The translations under genes and the position numbers were made by a program. Below the pieces are notes generated by a model, which had not been told where the DNA came from, made no database searches, and saw only the letters and a program-made list of their open reading frames with translations. From NCBI GenBank assembly GCA_958299035.1, contig CATQJL010000316.1:39296025-39360024 (forward strand): a DNA stretch of 64,000 nucleotides, written 5' to 3'. The DNA is from Cylicocyclus nassatus. Its lineage: Eukaryota > Nematoda > Chromadorea > Rhabditida > Strongylidae. Position 1 is the first letter of the stretch. Each line of letters starts with the position of its first letter. Shown piece by piece: positions 1 to 10,973 of this stretch.

Positions 1-85
1 TTGAAACCGCGTTAATTGTAAGTGGAGTTTGAGATTTTGCAACAGAGCAGTGAACTTTGGAGCAGAAAAAAAAACTAGAACGGAG

Positions 86-291
86 GTCTAGAACGGAGGT
101 GTGGTCCAAAGCCAAAACTCTTTGGGTGGAGGAACGAACGCCTCAATTAGGCTCCGCCTTCGCGGACCACTGGTCCCAACACGATGCGCAACAGTAGGAC
201 GAAAGGACCAGCAGCCCGCGGAGGCGATGCCTAATTGAGGCGTTCGTTCCTCTACCCAAACTCTTTTGGACCACACCTCCGTTCTAGACCA
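86..291. repeat. Short inverted-repeat (foldback) element
   Basis: The left arm from about 86 to 152 (GGTCTAGAAC GGAGGTGTGG) is repeated inverted at about 229-291, leaving a loop of under 80 bp. The arms share about 60 bp with a few substitutions. This is the shape of a small palindromic MITE. I see no certain target duplication, so the superfamily is open. Apparent reading frames here are consequences of the palindrome and not genes. Confidence 0.6.
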
Positions 292-351
292 CCGATCATC
301 CAAGGATTTCGAACTGCAAGCTAGAGCGCGCATAAAGGCAGCGTCCAGGGC

Positions 352-1079
352 CGGTATGTATCAATCGCCCATCCGGGTAAGTTACCCGGACAGGTAGTTT
401 CCGCTTCATAGCTCGGTGCTCTGGAGATCTGTGTTCTTCCTTGTTTGTTCATCTATAGGAGGCTCTACTACCCTAATATTGTAGCACAATGAGTAGCAGC
501 ACTTTACCTTGTAAGCTGAGATATTTTGTTTTTTGTATGATCCCGAACGGGATCTCCCACTGATCACGCTCACTTTCAAAGTTATTTATATCTGCAAAAA
601 CTCAATGAAAACGTCATAGAGTTTTGCTGTCGATCTATTACGACAGTGCTACGCATGTTTTTAGTATGACAGATGAAATGTGCAAGTTTTGAGTTCTTCG
701 ATAAAGCCCAACTCGCGAGCACAGGTTCATCGAAGATTTTGTCAACTTGATTTTCCACTTATTTCTTTCACAAACATGCGTAGCACTGTCGTAATAGATC
801 GACAGCAAAACTCTATGACGTTTTCATTGAGTTTTTGCGGATATAAATAACTTTGAAAATGAGCGTGATCAGTGGGAGATCCCGCTCGGGATCATAGAAA
901 TAACGAATTATCTCAGCTTATACAGCAAAGTGCTGCTACTCATTGTGCTACAGTATTAGGGTAGTAGAGCCATCGAAAGATGAACAAACATGGAAGAGCA
1001 CAGATCCCCAAAGCACCGAGCTATGAAGCGGAAACTATCTGTCCGGGTAACTTACCCGGACGGGCGATTGATACATACC
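352..1079. repeat. Long palindrome, about 300-bp arms
   Basis: CGGTATGTATCAATCGCCC at 352 recurs inverted at about 1062-1079. The arms continue through a shared CCGGGTAAGTTACCCGGA mini-palindrome and a shared block ending GTGCTACGCATG (650-770 loop side). The arms are nearly identical, which suggests a recent or gene-converted foldback. Confidence 0.7.
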
Positions 1080-1111
1080 AGCCCAGGCCAGTCTGGACAC
1101 ATGGAAATCTC

Positions 1112-1387
1112 ACGTAGATAATAATTTTGGGGCCCTAACTAAGCCACTGCCCAAGCGGCAGCTCAGATAGTGCTATAACGGCTGAGATATTCCCTCGAAA
1201 CCGGACCCCGCGATCGTACTTCGCATGGATTCATGGCGCAAAGCTTGGGCGCGAATCTGCCATGAATCCATGCGAAACACGATCGCGGGGTCCAGTTTCG
1301 AGGGGAATATCTCAGCCGTTAGAGCACTACCTGCGCTGCCGCATGGCAATGCCTCAGTTAGGGCCCCAAAAGTACTTTCCACGTAAA
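1112..1387. repeat. Palindromic MITE-like repeat
   Basis: The arm beginning with GGGGCCCTAACT near 1128 is matched inverted by AGTTAGGGCCCC near 1354-1367, and the centre around 1225-1265 folds on ATGGATTCATGG. It sits inside the 336-1422 element. Confidence 0.6.
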
Positions 1388-1893
1388 ATCCCTATAGGTC
1401 CAGATCTGCCTGGACGCTGCCTATGATGAACGCAGTTTTTTCTGTAGGGTCTGACAACGATTTTGCGTACCCAACTTTAGCGGACAGTTCTGCACGTTCA
1501 AAAATCAGAACTAAGGACTTCGGAGAAATCTTCGACACTCCCTAAGCTGCATCTTCGACATGACGGGTAAGACTATACAATCATTAGATCGGGATTTTGC
1601 GGTGACTGTCTTTGTGCTTAATGCATTTGGTCAAGATGATGGTCGGATAAAAACGCATGCGTCTTTGAATATGATTTTACTGACATTGGTTTTTTTTTTT
1701 GTAAAAACCGGTCCGTTCGTCGTTGGTATGAAAGTAAAGAAAGAGATGCTGAGAGATTTCGTCAAAAATGCAAAATCATGTGATATTGTTAAATCAACCC
1801 ACGTGATCGAAATTTTTTTCTAAGCAAAAAATTCTGATCTACGGTAGATGAATCCGATATCTTAGCATAGGTAAAAGTAAAGTCCTGGCTCAC

Positions 1894-2313
1894 CACCAGT
1901 GTACTCCTCTTGTTCTTCGTCCATCCCTTCGGCCATTTCCACATCATCGGGATCATTGGTCATCAGTGAGTCCTCCTCCATGGGCTCTTCTGAAAAAATG
2001 ATTTTGAGAAAAAGGTGTGGAGATTACCCCTGCAGAGGATGTCAGTGGATTGTCAGCATGAAACTCTCATCGATTTCTTTCTTATGAAAGCGGGATGTGT
2101 GGGGGAGTTTTTAGCCCTGGGCGGCCCAAGCGTGAGCTTAGTGAATATCCTTCAAGTACCAGACACGGTATCGATTTTTCCACTCGGCACTGCCCACCTG
2201 CCGAATGGGGCCAACAGGGACAGAGAAATTCTTGTAAACATAGGATAATTTTAATGATCAATTGTGATCTACTTACCTTCCATCACTTCTTCTGGATGCT
2301 CTGGCTCGGCCAT
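1894..2313 (-). CDS. 5' end of an acidic protein gene, two exons, trans-spliced
   Basis: Function not recognised. The first coding exon is 2313-2277 and reads MAEPEHPEEVME before a GTAAGT donor. The second is 1989-1894, after a TTTTTTCAG acceptor, and joins in phase (G|AA) to give EEPMEEDSLMTNDPDD and then MDEEQEEYTG. The first 45 or so residues are strongly acidic. A GTGAGC donor follows at 1893; if it is ignored the frame stops about 12 residues later at 1862. No downstream exon is recognisable between 1893 and the transposons at 1-1422, so the gene may continue off the window or be broken. Just upstream of the ATG, at 2338, is a strong acceptor (TTTCCTCTGCAG) with no donor-bearing exon before it, the pattern of spliced-leader trans-splicing. 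Phase agreement is the main support. Confidence 0.55.
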
Positions 2314-2337
2314 TTTACAAACCCAAAAGGAGTAGTT

Positions 2338-2349
2338 CTGCAGAGGAAA
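2338..2349 (-). promoter_or_regulatory. Probable spliced-leader trans-splice acceptor
   Basis: On the minus strand TTTCCTCTGCAG ends 24 bases before the ATG at 2313. There is no open exon with a donor directly upstream. In nematodes an outron acceptor this close to the start codon usually receives SL1; this is an inference from the site alone. Confidence 0.45.
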
Positions 2350-2604
2350 TTTGATAATAAGAATTTTAGTAAAAACAAAGATGACGAACGGTAATCTCGA
2401 CGGAAAGCTCCAAAAGTAATAGAAGGAAATCGAATTCTTAAATAGTCAAACAAATTCGTGAGGAAAATGATGAAAGAGTCACAGTGCAGCGGTAAGGACA
2501 CGAACGAAATGCGCGTATGGCATGTCCCGAAGGTGCCGCTGCTGGGCGCCGCATGTCCCATCGGAGCCGACCCCGTTCCTCGGCACGCTGCTGTCTTCCG
2601 CGTT

Positions 2605-2630
2605 CGAACTGACGTCATCGGCGCGAAAAC
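2605..2630. promoter_or_regulatory. CRE palindrome next to an E2F-like site
   Basis: TGACGTCA at 2610-2617 is a perfect CRE/ATF palindrome, followed directly by GGCGCGAAAA (2620-2629), an E2F-like core. They lie in a GC-richer island about 300 bp upstream of the minus-strand start at 2313, which fits a promoter, but short motifs occur by chance. Confidence 0.3.
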
Positions 2631-2874
2631 AAAGACTCGAAAAGATGCAGTGAATGCTAGATTCAACTGGAATATTCCTATTCCACAGTCAGTAGTAAAA
2701 ATGTCGCAATTGATCGATTATACAGAAAAAAACTATTATATTTTTTCTGTAGGGCTTGAAAATTATGCTGTCTATTTAGGATCGATCGCTCAAATTTGAA
2801 TGACTTGAAACCTATGTCCTTCTTCAGCGTCCACAACTATCAATATGACTATAGAAATAGAAAATGGCTTGTAG

Positions 2875-3224
2875 CTGATCGTTGGCTATCAAAAACAGTT
2901 GAAAGGAAGGATACAGACCGATAGGAAATTTCGGAAATTCAACACCAAGGCAGGTGCGAAGTAAGTATACTCGATAGTCTTTCCAAAAGCAAGACAAGGA
3001 AGCTCTAATGAGTAGAGAATCATTCTGAATTAACTTGGGTAATGCTCACATCCTTTAGATTTAGCGACACTATCGAAGGCTACGGTAACCTCTCTCTCAT
3101 CAGAAATCATACAAAACCTCATCCATTTTTCACTCCGCAAATACTAGAGGAATATAGAGGTCATTACAAGCGAAAGAAAATGGATTCTAACACAGAACAC
3201 ATTCTGAGAGATTTGAAAATCTAA
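2875..3224 (+). CDS. Last two exons of an unrecognised gene
   Basis: Exon 2875-2960 follows a TTGTAG acceptor and ends at a good GTAAGT donor. It joins in phase (AA|A) to exon 3059-3224, after a CCTTTAG acceptor, which ends in TAA. The joined peptide runs LIVGYQKQLKGRIQTDRKF, then SDTIEGYGNLSLIRN, HPFFTPQILEEYRGHYKRKK and a final HILRDLKI. It is basic, looks like a real soluble protein end, and matches no family I can name. An alternative is that the exon begins earlier, at 2828 (TTCTTCAG), reading VHNYQYDYRNRKW in another frame; that frame meets a stop at about 2930, so the two readings join only through a frameshift. Upstream exons are not identified. Confidence 0.45.
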
Positions 3225-5366
3225 GATTAATCAAAATTTTATTACAGATACGTCCCTCGATGAAGCTAGTTCGATCACGGGGTATTTGCAAAAAATTATA
3301 TTAGACCGGATGCAAAAGTTCTGTCAATACAGAAAATGAAAAATATAGATAAACAAACATCTCAAACTGTATCCGATACAGAATTTCTTCCTCTTTCCAA
3401 CTTCTAGATTCTGTAATACGCTGAGAGAGTACTGAGATAATCGCCGGAAATTCCAACCCTTCGTTTTCATCATGTTAACACTTGCTAATTTTCAAAATTT
3501 TTACTTGAGAATTTTAGGGGAACTTTGATAGCCAGCACGTAGGGCAAACCTTTTGTTAGCTGAAGCAATGTTTTTCTTTTTCAGTCATTCTTTTAGAGTT
3601 TTGCTAAATATTTTCCAAAATTCCTGAGTTTTGGAAGAATTGCATACATAACCCATTATTGAAACACTGCAAAATTATCGAATACTGGGGTTTCAAAATC
3701 CGATTACTATTACTAATTACTAACCTTAGAAAGGAAATAAGCTTTTCGCTTCAAAATGAAAATTGTGAAAATTGGGTACATACATCAGTGCGCACCGGTG
3801 AAATTGAGAAATACGGCGATTTCCCCAGCAAAGCTCGTATGTCTCACCAAAAACGAGAACTTTTAGAAACAGAAGAAAGAATTGCATCAAATTTCTTGTA
3901 CCCTGCATGGTACCTGTGCTGCGCACCATTTTATGTTCCACGAGGTTAGAATATACCGAATATGAAATTTGGTTACTCCAAGAAATATGCCGTAGCAATT
4001 CAGAAAGAAAGCCACAGGGCTACAAAAATTGCTTGTCGGCAAGTGGTTTGCCTTATGTGCTAGCTATCAAAGCTCCCAGTCTCAGCCGCTTTTCTTAATT
4101 TGTTCTGTGATCTAAAATTATTTTCTTCTTTATTGACTTCAACAGTAACTATTCTTGCACATTTAGGCTATTTTGATAGCTGTTCCTTGCTATTCGGTCG
4201 AACGTGCTCGAAAAGCCGGGGGGGGGGGGTTGCGAACTTGTTTCTATCAATTAGAGGACAACTACGAGTGAAATTCTTCGATATGTGAGATTGGGGCTGC
4301 TGGAGCGACGAAAATGGAATCGCTGTCTGTCTAGTTTGCTCCCTCTGGACAGGAATCATAAACATCGGAATTTCTGCGAAATTTGAGAGATCGCCACCGT
4401 CGAGTAGCGTGTTTTGTTCTTGTTTCTGTTCTATCGCGGTTTCTCAGAACATCGAATGTCATATAGCAACGCTACATGAAAAATTACCTCTACGAACTGT
4501 AAGTATCACATCTTCCTGAACATATTTTTGCACCTTTTCAGCAGAGATGGGGTAGTATTGTTTTAGGTGGTTATAAAATGTTCATCGAACGTGTAACCAT
4601 ACTGCTCAGTTTGAGCAGAATATCGGAAACATGACGAGGAATGTCACGCAGATGACGAACATTACGAGGAACATAACTTATTTGACAAATGCTTTGTTTG
4701 TAAGTGTCGTTCTGATCAATATCATTTTTGTCATCTTCTCGATTCCATAGGTTTTGCTTGCGTAGATATACCGTTTTACTTGAGTGGATGCGAAAATGCC
4801 GTGACACAAGCCCACTGCAGACTCTTCTCTATTCAACAAATACGCTAAAATAAAAAAATGTTTTACACTGGGTTGCATTATTTTAAGGTTAGTTAGACTT
4901 TAGCAAGTCATTTTATCCAAAAATGACTTGCATTCGTTTTGGCCCCAAAAATGCCCATACATAACTCCCAGATAAGGAAGGTAGGTTTGGAATCAGCATT
5001 TTATGCCCTTTAATATGGTATACAACTCATTTAGAAAGCCTACTTCGACCAAACAAGCTTCCTTGTGAGTCCCTAGCAACTAAATCTGTACGATCTGGTA
5101 GAGTAATGATCTATTTTTAGCGTTTTTTAGAGTCCCAAAAAGCTTGGAGAAGGAGTAATGGGTCCTGTCACTACGTACAGTCTTTTTCCGGAGCAGGCGA
5201 AGCAATCCAGTAGAGCAGCGCGCCCTCACCGCCGTTGGGTCAGCGAGATGGATCAGATTGAAGAGACGCAGACTGCAAGCGGCGCGAATTGTTGCGGAGC
5301 GGACTCCCGCCAGTCCCATTTCCGCCTGAGTCCAAGCTTACTATACGGTTCAGACAGTACGAAATA
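3225..5366. other. AT-rich gene-poor stretch
   Basis: No frame here shows paired splice sites plus a protein-like sequence. A run of ten G at 4218-4228 followed by TTGCGAACTTG resembles the edge of the dispersed repeat seen at 12100-12260, 33400-33570 and 45110-45205. A GC-richer patch lies at 5155-5340 without recognisable content. Confidence 0.4.
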
Positions 5367-6283
5367 TTAGGTTGTAAAGAAAGTTCCCGAGCACTTGCGA
5401 AATTTTTGTTCAAACTGCTGTAACTTCAAGCAGATTGATCCTTTTTGAAAGCTGCAAACTTCGCTGCAAATTCAATGTTGTCTATAAGTTATGCTCAATT
5501 TGTTGGGTCCTCAGCGCTTCATTTCGGGTCATCAGCATGCGCAGTAAGGAAAAAAGTCGACTTAGAATTCGGCTTGTTAGAGTTAGAATTTCTCAGGCAC
5601 GAAAAGAGCTAGAGAGCTCATATCTGGTAGATATGTAGAACTCCGCTGGGGCTATCAAAAGACTGTCTCAGAATTTTAAAGCACAGCTTGTGAAAAAATT
5701 TTTCTCGAAAAAATCAAAAAATCGGCCAATTTTGCACCTTAAAAATGCCCCAGTTTTTGAGTAAATGAGTTTAAAGTTTTCCTTTTTTCCACAGAATAAA
5801 TAAAATCTTTGATTGCTGCAAGTATTGTTGGGGTAATGTCTTGCACATCTTTTGTTCCTTTCATCGAGGCATGACGACCCTTACAAAATCGACGTCGACA
5901 GCGAAAAAGGTTCGATCAAAGATAAGTTTGAGAGCTTGTAATTTTTATCTGCGTATTGTAAAATTCGAGCACAGCTGCGATTTTGAAGTAAACAGCCTCC
6001 TTATTCAGAGTGACTAACCCCTGAATGGTTTTCTTTGTTCACGGCGAAAAAATGGCAACAAAAACAAAAAAAAAGTGAAATTTTCATCGTTGCAAGACTT
6101 CCTTTTTTGTTGTGTAGATCAAAAACGGCTTGATATCGACAAAAACTAAATGGGTGTCTAGAAAGCTTAGGCTTTTTTCTACAGAACCATTTAAGATACG
6201 TCGTTATGATTCAATCAAGTGCGAAATAAATGAGTCTGAAAACGAATTTCCAAGACTGTACGGGAACTTCCTTTACAACCTAA
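5367..6283. mobile_element. Mariner-like element, transposase not intact
   Basis: TTAGGTTGTAAAGAAAGTTC at 5367 is matched inverted at 6283 (ending CTTTACAACCTAA), and both ends are flanked by TA (5365-5366 and 6284-6285). TTAGGTTG termini with TA duplication are typical of mariner elements. The 917-bp length is short of a complete mariner and I can find no catalytic D..D..D region, so it is a decayed or internally deleted copy. Confidence 0.7.
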
Positions 6284-6559
6284 TATTAGCTGGGCATTCT
6301 TTGGCTGATAGAAGGTATAAAATCTTTTTCACCAATGTCTAAACGTTGATTTCCCCCGCCTCTGGAGCCGTATCTTTTCCCGAATTCTAATCCGGCGCTG
6401 TCGTAGCTTTATGAACAAGTCCTCACTCGGATGATAATCTCTCGTTTACAACAGAAGATAGCTCCAGATAAATACGGGAGAGTGATAAATACCGTCCCTG
6501 GAGAGTCTTCGAGAAAAACTGTGAGGAACCTTTGCTGATTTTGTTGCGTAAGTATGATC

Positions 6560-6718
6560 GGCTCCCAGATTCGTGTGGAGGCGGGTTGCGACTTCCCTGA
6601 TCTTCAGGATAAACTTGTTAAACCTCCACGTTATAGCATTGTATTTCGTACTCTTTCGTTAAGCTTATCCTTAAAATCAGGAAAGTCCGCAATCCGCCTC
6701 CACACGAATGTGAGAGCC
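6560..6718. repeat. 159-bp foldback repeat
   Basis: GGCTCCCAGATTCGTGTGGA at 6560 is matched inverted by TCCACACGAATGTGAGAGCC at about 6699-6718, with arms extending about 65 bp on each side through GGCGGGTTGCGACTTCC. Confidence 0.6.
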
Positions 6719-6916
6719 AATCTTATGTACAGGAGCACTGAAGATGACGCATCCGGAATCACATCCCAAGTCAGCACAAGCGTTTCCTGCTAAGCCGCAT
6801 TGTCCCTTTAAACCTCACCTAGACAAGTGTATAAGCAGCCACAAATAAAATTCTCCGAATTGCAAACTTTGATAACGACATATTTTGATGTATCCCGTCA
6901 AAACATCCTCTTCCAG

Positions 6917-9076
6917 AATATTTCGACTCAATCATTCTCAATCTTTCCTGCACTCTGAGCTGTTCAATATAACTATGACGGCAACAACCACAACCACGAC
7001 AACAGCGGCCACGACCACAACCACAACAACAGCGGCCACGACCACAACCACAACAACAACAAGTGCAATAGGTAGAGAAGCTGTAACCACAGCACCGAAA
7101 GAGCAACATCCGCATTAACCAATTCAGCTACCTTCTCTGGTATAAGCTTAGAAGGAACCGGCACAACAATAGCCAATAATTCGACATCAACAGAGACAGT
7201 CCTATCAGTTGAAATCACAACGGCTTCAACAACAACACTTCTTAACACTAGTTCCTCAAGGTTTGCTTCTTCTGATTACACTAAACCCTTGGATAATTCT
7301 CACCTTTCAGAATTGCATCTGCGACGACGTTCGCGAAATTCTATAATGATTCGGTTTTCATGGGTAAGTCATTCAGTGTCAGATCATACTTAGCGAGCAT
7401 TCAAATCAAGAAGTTTGAAGACTACGCAGCAGCTGGGGTTGCTTGGGGGTTAAGAACGTAGAGAATTGACTTACCTAATTATGTACTCTTTTGCTATCCG
7501 GAGTGAGCCCTACTCGAGCGGTTTGAATCGCGAGATTCGAGCCGCCCGAGTCGCGATCACTGCAAATGAGACAGAGGGTAGGTCAGTGTGCTGCTCGGTT
7601 TCAAAGCCATGCTCTCGCAGCGCTAATAGTCTGCGCTGCATGCGCGCGCTCAGAGTATTGCCAAAAAGACCAAAGAAAATATGCAGGGGGATACGAGTCC
7701 CAGCACGGTTTCCTTAGACCATAACCAGAGTAAAACTTGATGAGCGGAAGCGCTTCGTGCCAAATTCGGCCTGATCCGGAGGTTTAGTCTCAGCGAAAAC
7801 TGCTCATGTATAGTAGTTCAACTCAGTTTAGGTGGAAATTAGACTGGCGCGATACCGCTTCGCAACGATTCGCGCCGCTTTGCAGTCTGCTTCTCTTCAT
7901 TTCAATTGGTATTGCTGAGCCAGTGGTGGTGCGAACGCGCTGCTCCACTTTCCTACTTCGGGTTAAAAAGATTATAAGCGAGGGTGCAGCGAGTTTTATT
8001 GATGTAAGAATTTCAAGCGCCGCGCTCGCACAAGCTTCGCATCATATACCGATAGCCTTCGTTACGGAATAGCCTTTACAAAACTGCATGCAGGCTATTA
8101 CCCAATGCTGATCGCCATTCGTATTTCTTGCAGAAGTATCGAACGCCTCCGTTGGCAAACTGCTTCTGTTGTATTTCATATTCTACGTCTTGTTTACCAT
8201 ACTAATGTGCATAGCCATATGTGCTCTCAGATGTCACTACAGGTAAGTGTCCAACCTTGATGACAAAATGTTTCCAAAAGGCTAGTACAGGAGCAAGTTG
8301 CTTGACGAGCTGGATAATGTGAGACAGGATAACGAACACGACCGAGTATATTGTGGGTTTAATTCAAAATTTACTTGAACCCTTCCATAGAAAGACAAAT
8401 CAAGCTTCCAAATTTACGCACTGATTTCTAAGAGGCATCCAATCAGTTCCGATGAAATGCTCTTGAAGGCAGAATCTTCTCGCGCTCTCAATAAAGAAGG
8501 CGAAAGCCGTTGTTTCAGACGTAGAAGCGGGATCAGGAGCACGTCGAGTCGTTCCTCCACCACTTTCGCCTCCACTTACGGAACAGCAAGTCTACTATCC
8601 CTTAGGTCAGATGCTTGCTGATGAAGCAAGGCGTGCCGCCCTGTAGAGATCATCAGGAGACTGTACTTTTTGTTTTATATCAGTGCGTAATGTTCAACAA
8701 CAGATAAATAAAGTGTTGTTCGTTATTTCTTTGTAAATGTTGACTATGATACGTATTCCAGAGAAAGAAGACAGAAAAACCAGTTCTACAGGGAGTTTCA
8801 ATCTGAGTGCCACGGTCGGCGCGGCCCGGGTCTTTGCGAGCCACCTCGCTTGACAATCGTCGCCTTCGTCTTTCGTCTCGGGGCATCTTCCCAAGCTCGT
8901 CAGACATTGATGCTCAAGGATACAGTATTTCCCAGGCCTCAAATGTGGGAAAATACCGTATCGCTGAGGGCGAACGCGGTGAGAGATCAAGCGATACCTC
9001 GCGAGGATCAGCCGAGCCGATTGTGACACTCAGATCGGAATCCCCTATACCACTCAAAGACGGCTCCCTATTATGA
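6917..9076 (+). CDS. Thr-rich mucin-like single-pass membrane protein, seven exons
   Basis: Exons 6917-7071, 7128-7260, 7311-7363, 8134-8242, 8291-8356, 8447-8605 and 8896-9076 join with matching phase at every junction and have GT/AG introns; two are only 56 and 50 bp. The product seen is about 290 residues and lacks its N-terminus, because the first exon opens at an acceptor. Exon 1 carries a run of nearly pure Thr/Ala, a likely O-glycosylated stretch. Exons 2-3 are Ser/Thr-rich with Asn-glycosylation motifs (ANNST, NTSSS, YNDS). Exon 4 encodes one hydrophobic helix, KLLLLYFIFYVLFTILMCI, followed by basic RCHYR, so a type I orientation is likely. Exons 5-7 are a Ser/Arg-rich cytoplasmic tail ending PLKDGSLL. 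The family is not recognised. The last two junctions are the least certain (GTTTAA donor at 8357, CCCAAG acceptor at 8895); an alternative terminus stops at 8622-8645 near an AATAAA at 8705. Confidence 0.6.
7364..8133 (+). other. Large intron of the membrane-protein gene
   Basis: This 770-bp intron is much longer than its neighbours. Its middle (about 7490-8070) is GC-rich with CGCG/GCGC words, unlike the flanking AT-rich sequence, which suggests an old inserted repeat, but I see no clean terminal repeats. Confidence 0.4.
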
Positions 9077-9147
9077 CCACAGATCTACTGCATCTGAAGC
9101 GCATTTTTTGTGCTTTTATGAAGTCTTGGCATCCAGTCTATCACTTG

Positions 9148-9153
9148 AATAAA
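9148..9153 (+). terminator. Poly(A) signal of the membrane-protein gene
   Basis: AATAAA lies 71 bases after the TGA at 9076. Another AATAAA, at about 8705, could serve a shorter form of the gene. Confidence 0.45.
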
Positions 9154-9657
9154 CGGTGTCGAAAATGATGCGTATATGGTAAACAAAAGTTGACAAAGCG
9201 CGAAGTTAAGCAGTTTTCCTTTCTCTCGTAAAGGTTCTGACGAAGTAAACAGTTATCATGAAAAGTGTAATCGTCTTGAATGCTACGGATTGTGACGGAG
9301 ATTTCTCCTGTGAGTTTGCCAACATTACAAGGTTGCCAAAATTGCAGGATTAGTACTACTAGAGGGAGCTGTTCTTGGGGCCGATAGAAACAGATGCTTC
9401 TTCTTAGGTTATTTAATTTTGTGTAGAATTTAGTAATGAAAGGTCGTCACCCAAAAATATCGTATCCTGAAGACAAATGGAGCAGGGCTTCATTTTTGCG
9501 GATGACTAGTCATAGGCAAAGCTGTATGCCTGCAATCTGACTGAAAATGATGGAACCTTCTCACAAAGAGGAAGGTTCCATGGTCTATTCATGTAATTTG
9601 ACTGCTATAACAAATGCTGTTGATATTCGCTTCTAAGTGCGAATACTATATTAATGG
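9154..9657. other. Intergenic stretch
   Basis: AT-rich with no supported coding exon. A short inverted repeat, GGAACCTTC...GAAGGTTCC at 9550-9579, is the only structure noted. Confidence 0.35.
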
Positions 9658-10053
9658 CAGTGGCTCGGGAAAATCTCGACTGGGGGCTTCACAACCACCT
9701 GGCCTTCTGGACCAGCTGAGTCAGATACTGTGCTTGAAATGTCAAAAAAGTGTTTTTTGTTTACCGGCCTTGCAGATTGCTGGAGAGGCGGAGCGAGGGA
9801 TTCCCGCAATAACCAGCAAGTGACTGCAGGATACTGTTACTCCATCTATTTTGGCGGCAGCTGGCTGATCAGCCCAGGCAATCAATACGCTATAGTTGAC
9901 GGTAATCCCTCGCCCCGCCTCTCCAGCAATCTCCAAGGTCGGGAAACGCCGAAGAAGCATTTTTTAACTTTTCGAACGCAGTTCCTCACTCAGCTGGTCC
10001 AGAAGCTCGTGTAGTTGTGGAGATCCCCCACTCGCGATTTTCCCGAGCCATTG
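9658..10053. mobile_element. Palindromic MITE, about 396 bp
   Basis: CAGTGGCTCGGGAAAATC at 9658 is matched inverted by GATTTTCCCGAGCCATTG ending at 10053. The arms match over about 140 bp (shared GAGAGGCGGRGCGAGGGATT near 9783 and its complement near 9905). There is no coding capacity. The CAGTGGC end is hAT-like, but I see no convincing 8-bp duplication. Confidence 0.65.
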
Positions 10054-10239
10054 TCTATAATAACCATATTAGTTGTCTAAAAAATCATGAATTATTATTT
10101 GTTTGCTCTATACCTCGAGCACACCTTATAAATGCAAAAGGGACAATTACTGCTTGATAAAAAGCAAGCTTTATAAGCTGATTAATGCTTTCGCCTCGAA
10201 TTTGAAAAGTTTTAATTGCCAAAAAATTGGAAAAAACGG

Positions 10240-10575
10240 GACGTTATCTAAAAATTTCTCACAGTCGCGCAGGTCTATACTTTTAACATCAAACATTTGT
10301 AAATACAATTGTTGTGGCGGCGTAACAGGAGGCAAAGTCATGCCGCATGCATCCGCAAGGTGGTTGAGGTCGCCAGCATTGTGAAGAGTATCTAGCAAAG
10401 ATCAAGCAAGAAAACCTCACAAAGTTTAGGTGCTCGTAACTTTGCTCAGTAAAGTGCCTTCGAAGTTTGCGAAGCGTATTTGGAACCAGCAATTCATTGA
10501 TTTTACGGATATGCTGCTGTCAGTGATGTCATATTCCTTGGGCCAGCCTAGCTCGTTTTCATAAATACGGAGAAA
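10240..10575 (-). pseudogene. Unresolved exon cluster of an unrecognised gene
   Basis: Two protein-like stretches lie on the minus strand. From 10575, right after GATTGGATTTCAG, the frame reads FLRIYENELGWPKEYDITDS and stays open to about 10428. From about 10397, after TTTGCTAG, another reads DTLHNAGDLNHLADACGMTL and then LYLQMFDVKSIDLRDCEKFL. A third frame over 10510-10430 reads HIRKINELLVPNTLRKLRRH. The candidate introns between them are too short (29 bp) or in the wrong phase, so either a frameshift has broken the gene or my junctions are wrong. The family is not recognised. Confidence 0.35.
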
Positions 10576-10973
10576 CTGAAATCCAATCTACCAGGTTGGG
10601 AATTCAAAGTTTTTCACATTACTCATCACATTACAAGAAAGACTCGCAATTTCACATTTTCAATTTCGACGTTATTTTTTGAAAACTCGATTTCCAATTA
10701 TTTTATTATCAACCGGCTGGCTGATACTCGGCAGCATCGCTGCCTCGTAAATCTTTCATTTTATTCTGCAGAAAAATTGCCATTTTGCACAAATTAGTTG
10801 TTCGATTTATAGCCTGCACAGAGAGAAGATGTAAGAGCATAATTTCGGCTTTGTCATTTCATTCTGATTCAACATTCTAAGCAATAGACATTAAGCAAAC
10901 TGCAAAAAATCAACAAATCGATAGAAGCAATCTGCATGTCCCGGACTAGGACTTATTAACACATACCACATAC

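Larger units (their letters stand above)
336..1422. mobile_element. Terminal-inverted-repeat element carrying two internal palindromes
   Basis: The ends are exact 14-bp inverted repeats, AGGCAGCGTCCAGG at 336-349 and its complement at 1409-1422. Inside lie two separate foldbacks: 352-1079 with arms of about 300 bp around a loop at about 661-770, and 1112-1387 with arms of about 120 bp. There is no credible transposase frame, so it is non-autonomous. It is either one compound element or one element that received a second foldback; the flanks do not decide. No clear target duplication is visible. Confidence 0.7.

Noticed and set aside
2458..2799. 113-codon plus-strand frame as a gene
   Set aside because: It lies in the probable promoter of the minus-strand gene, the composition changes midway, and no splice context supports it.
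8694..9029. 111-codon minus-strand frame
   Set aside because: It is opposite the last exon of the membrane-protein gene, which has phase-matched exons and a poly(A) signal.
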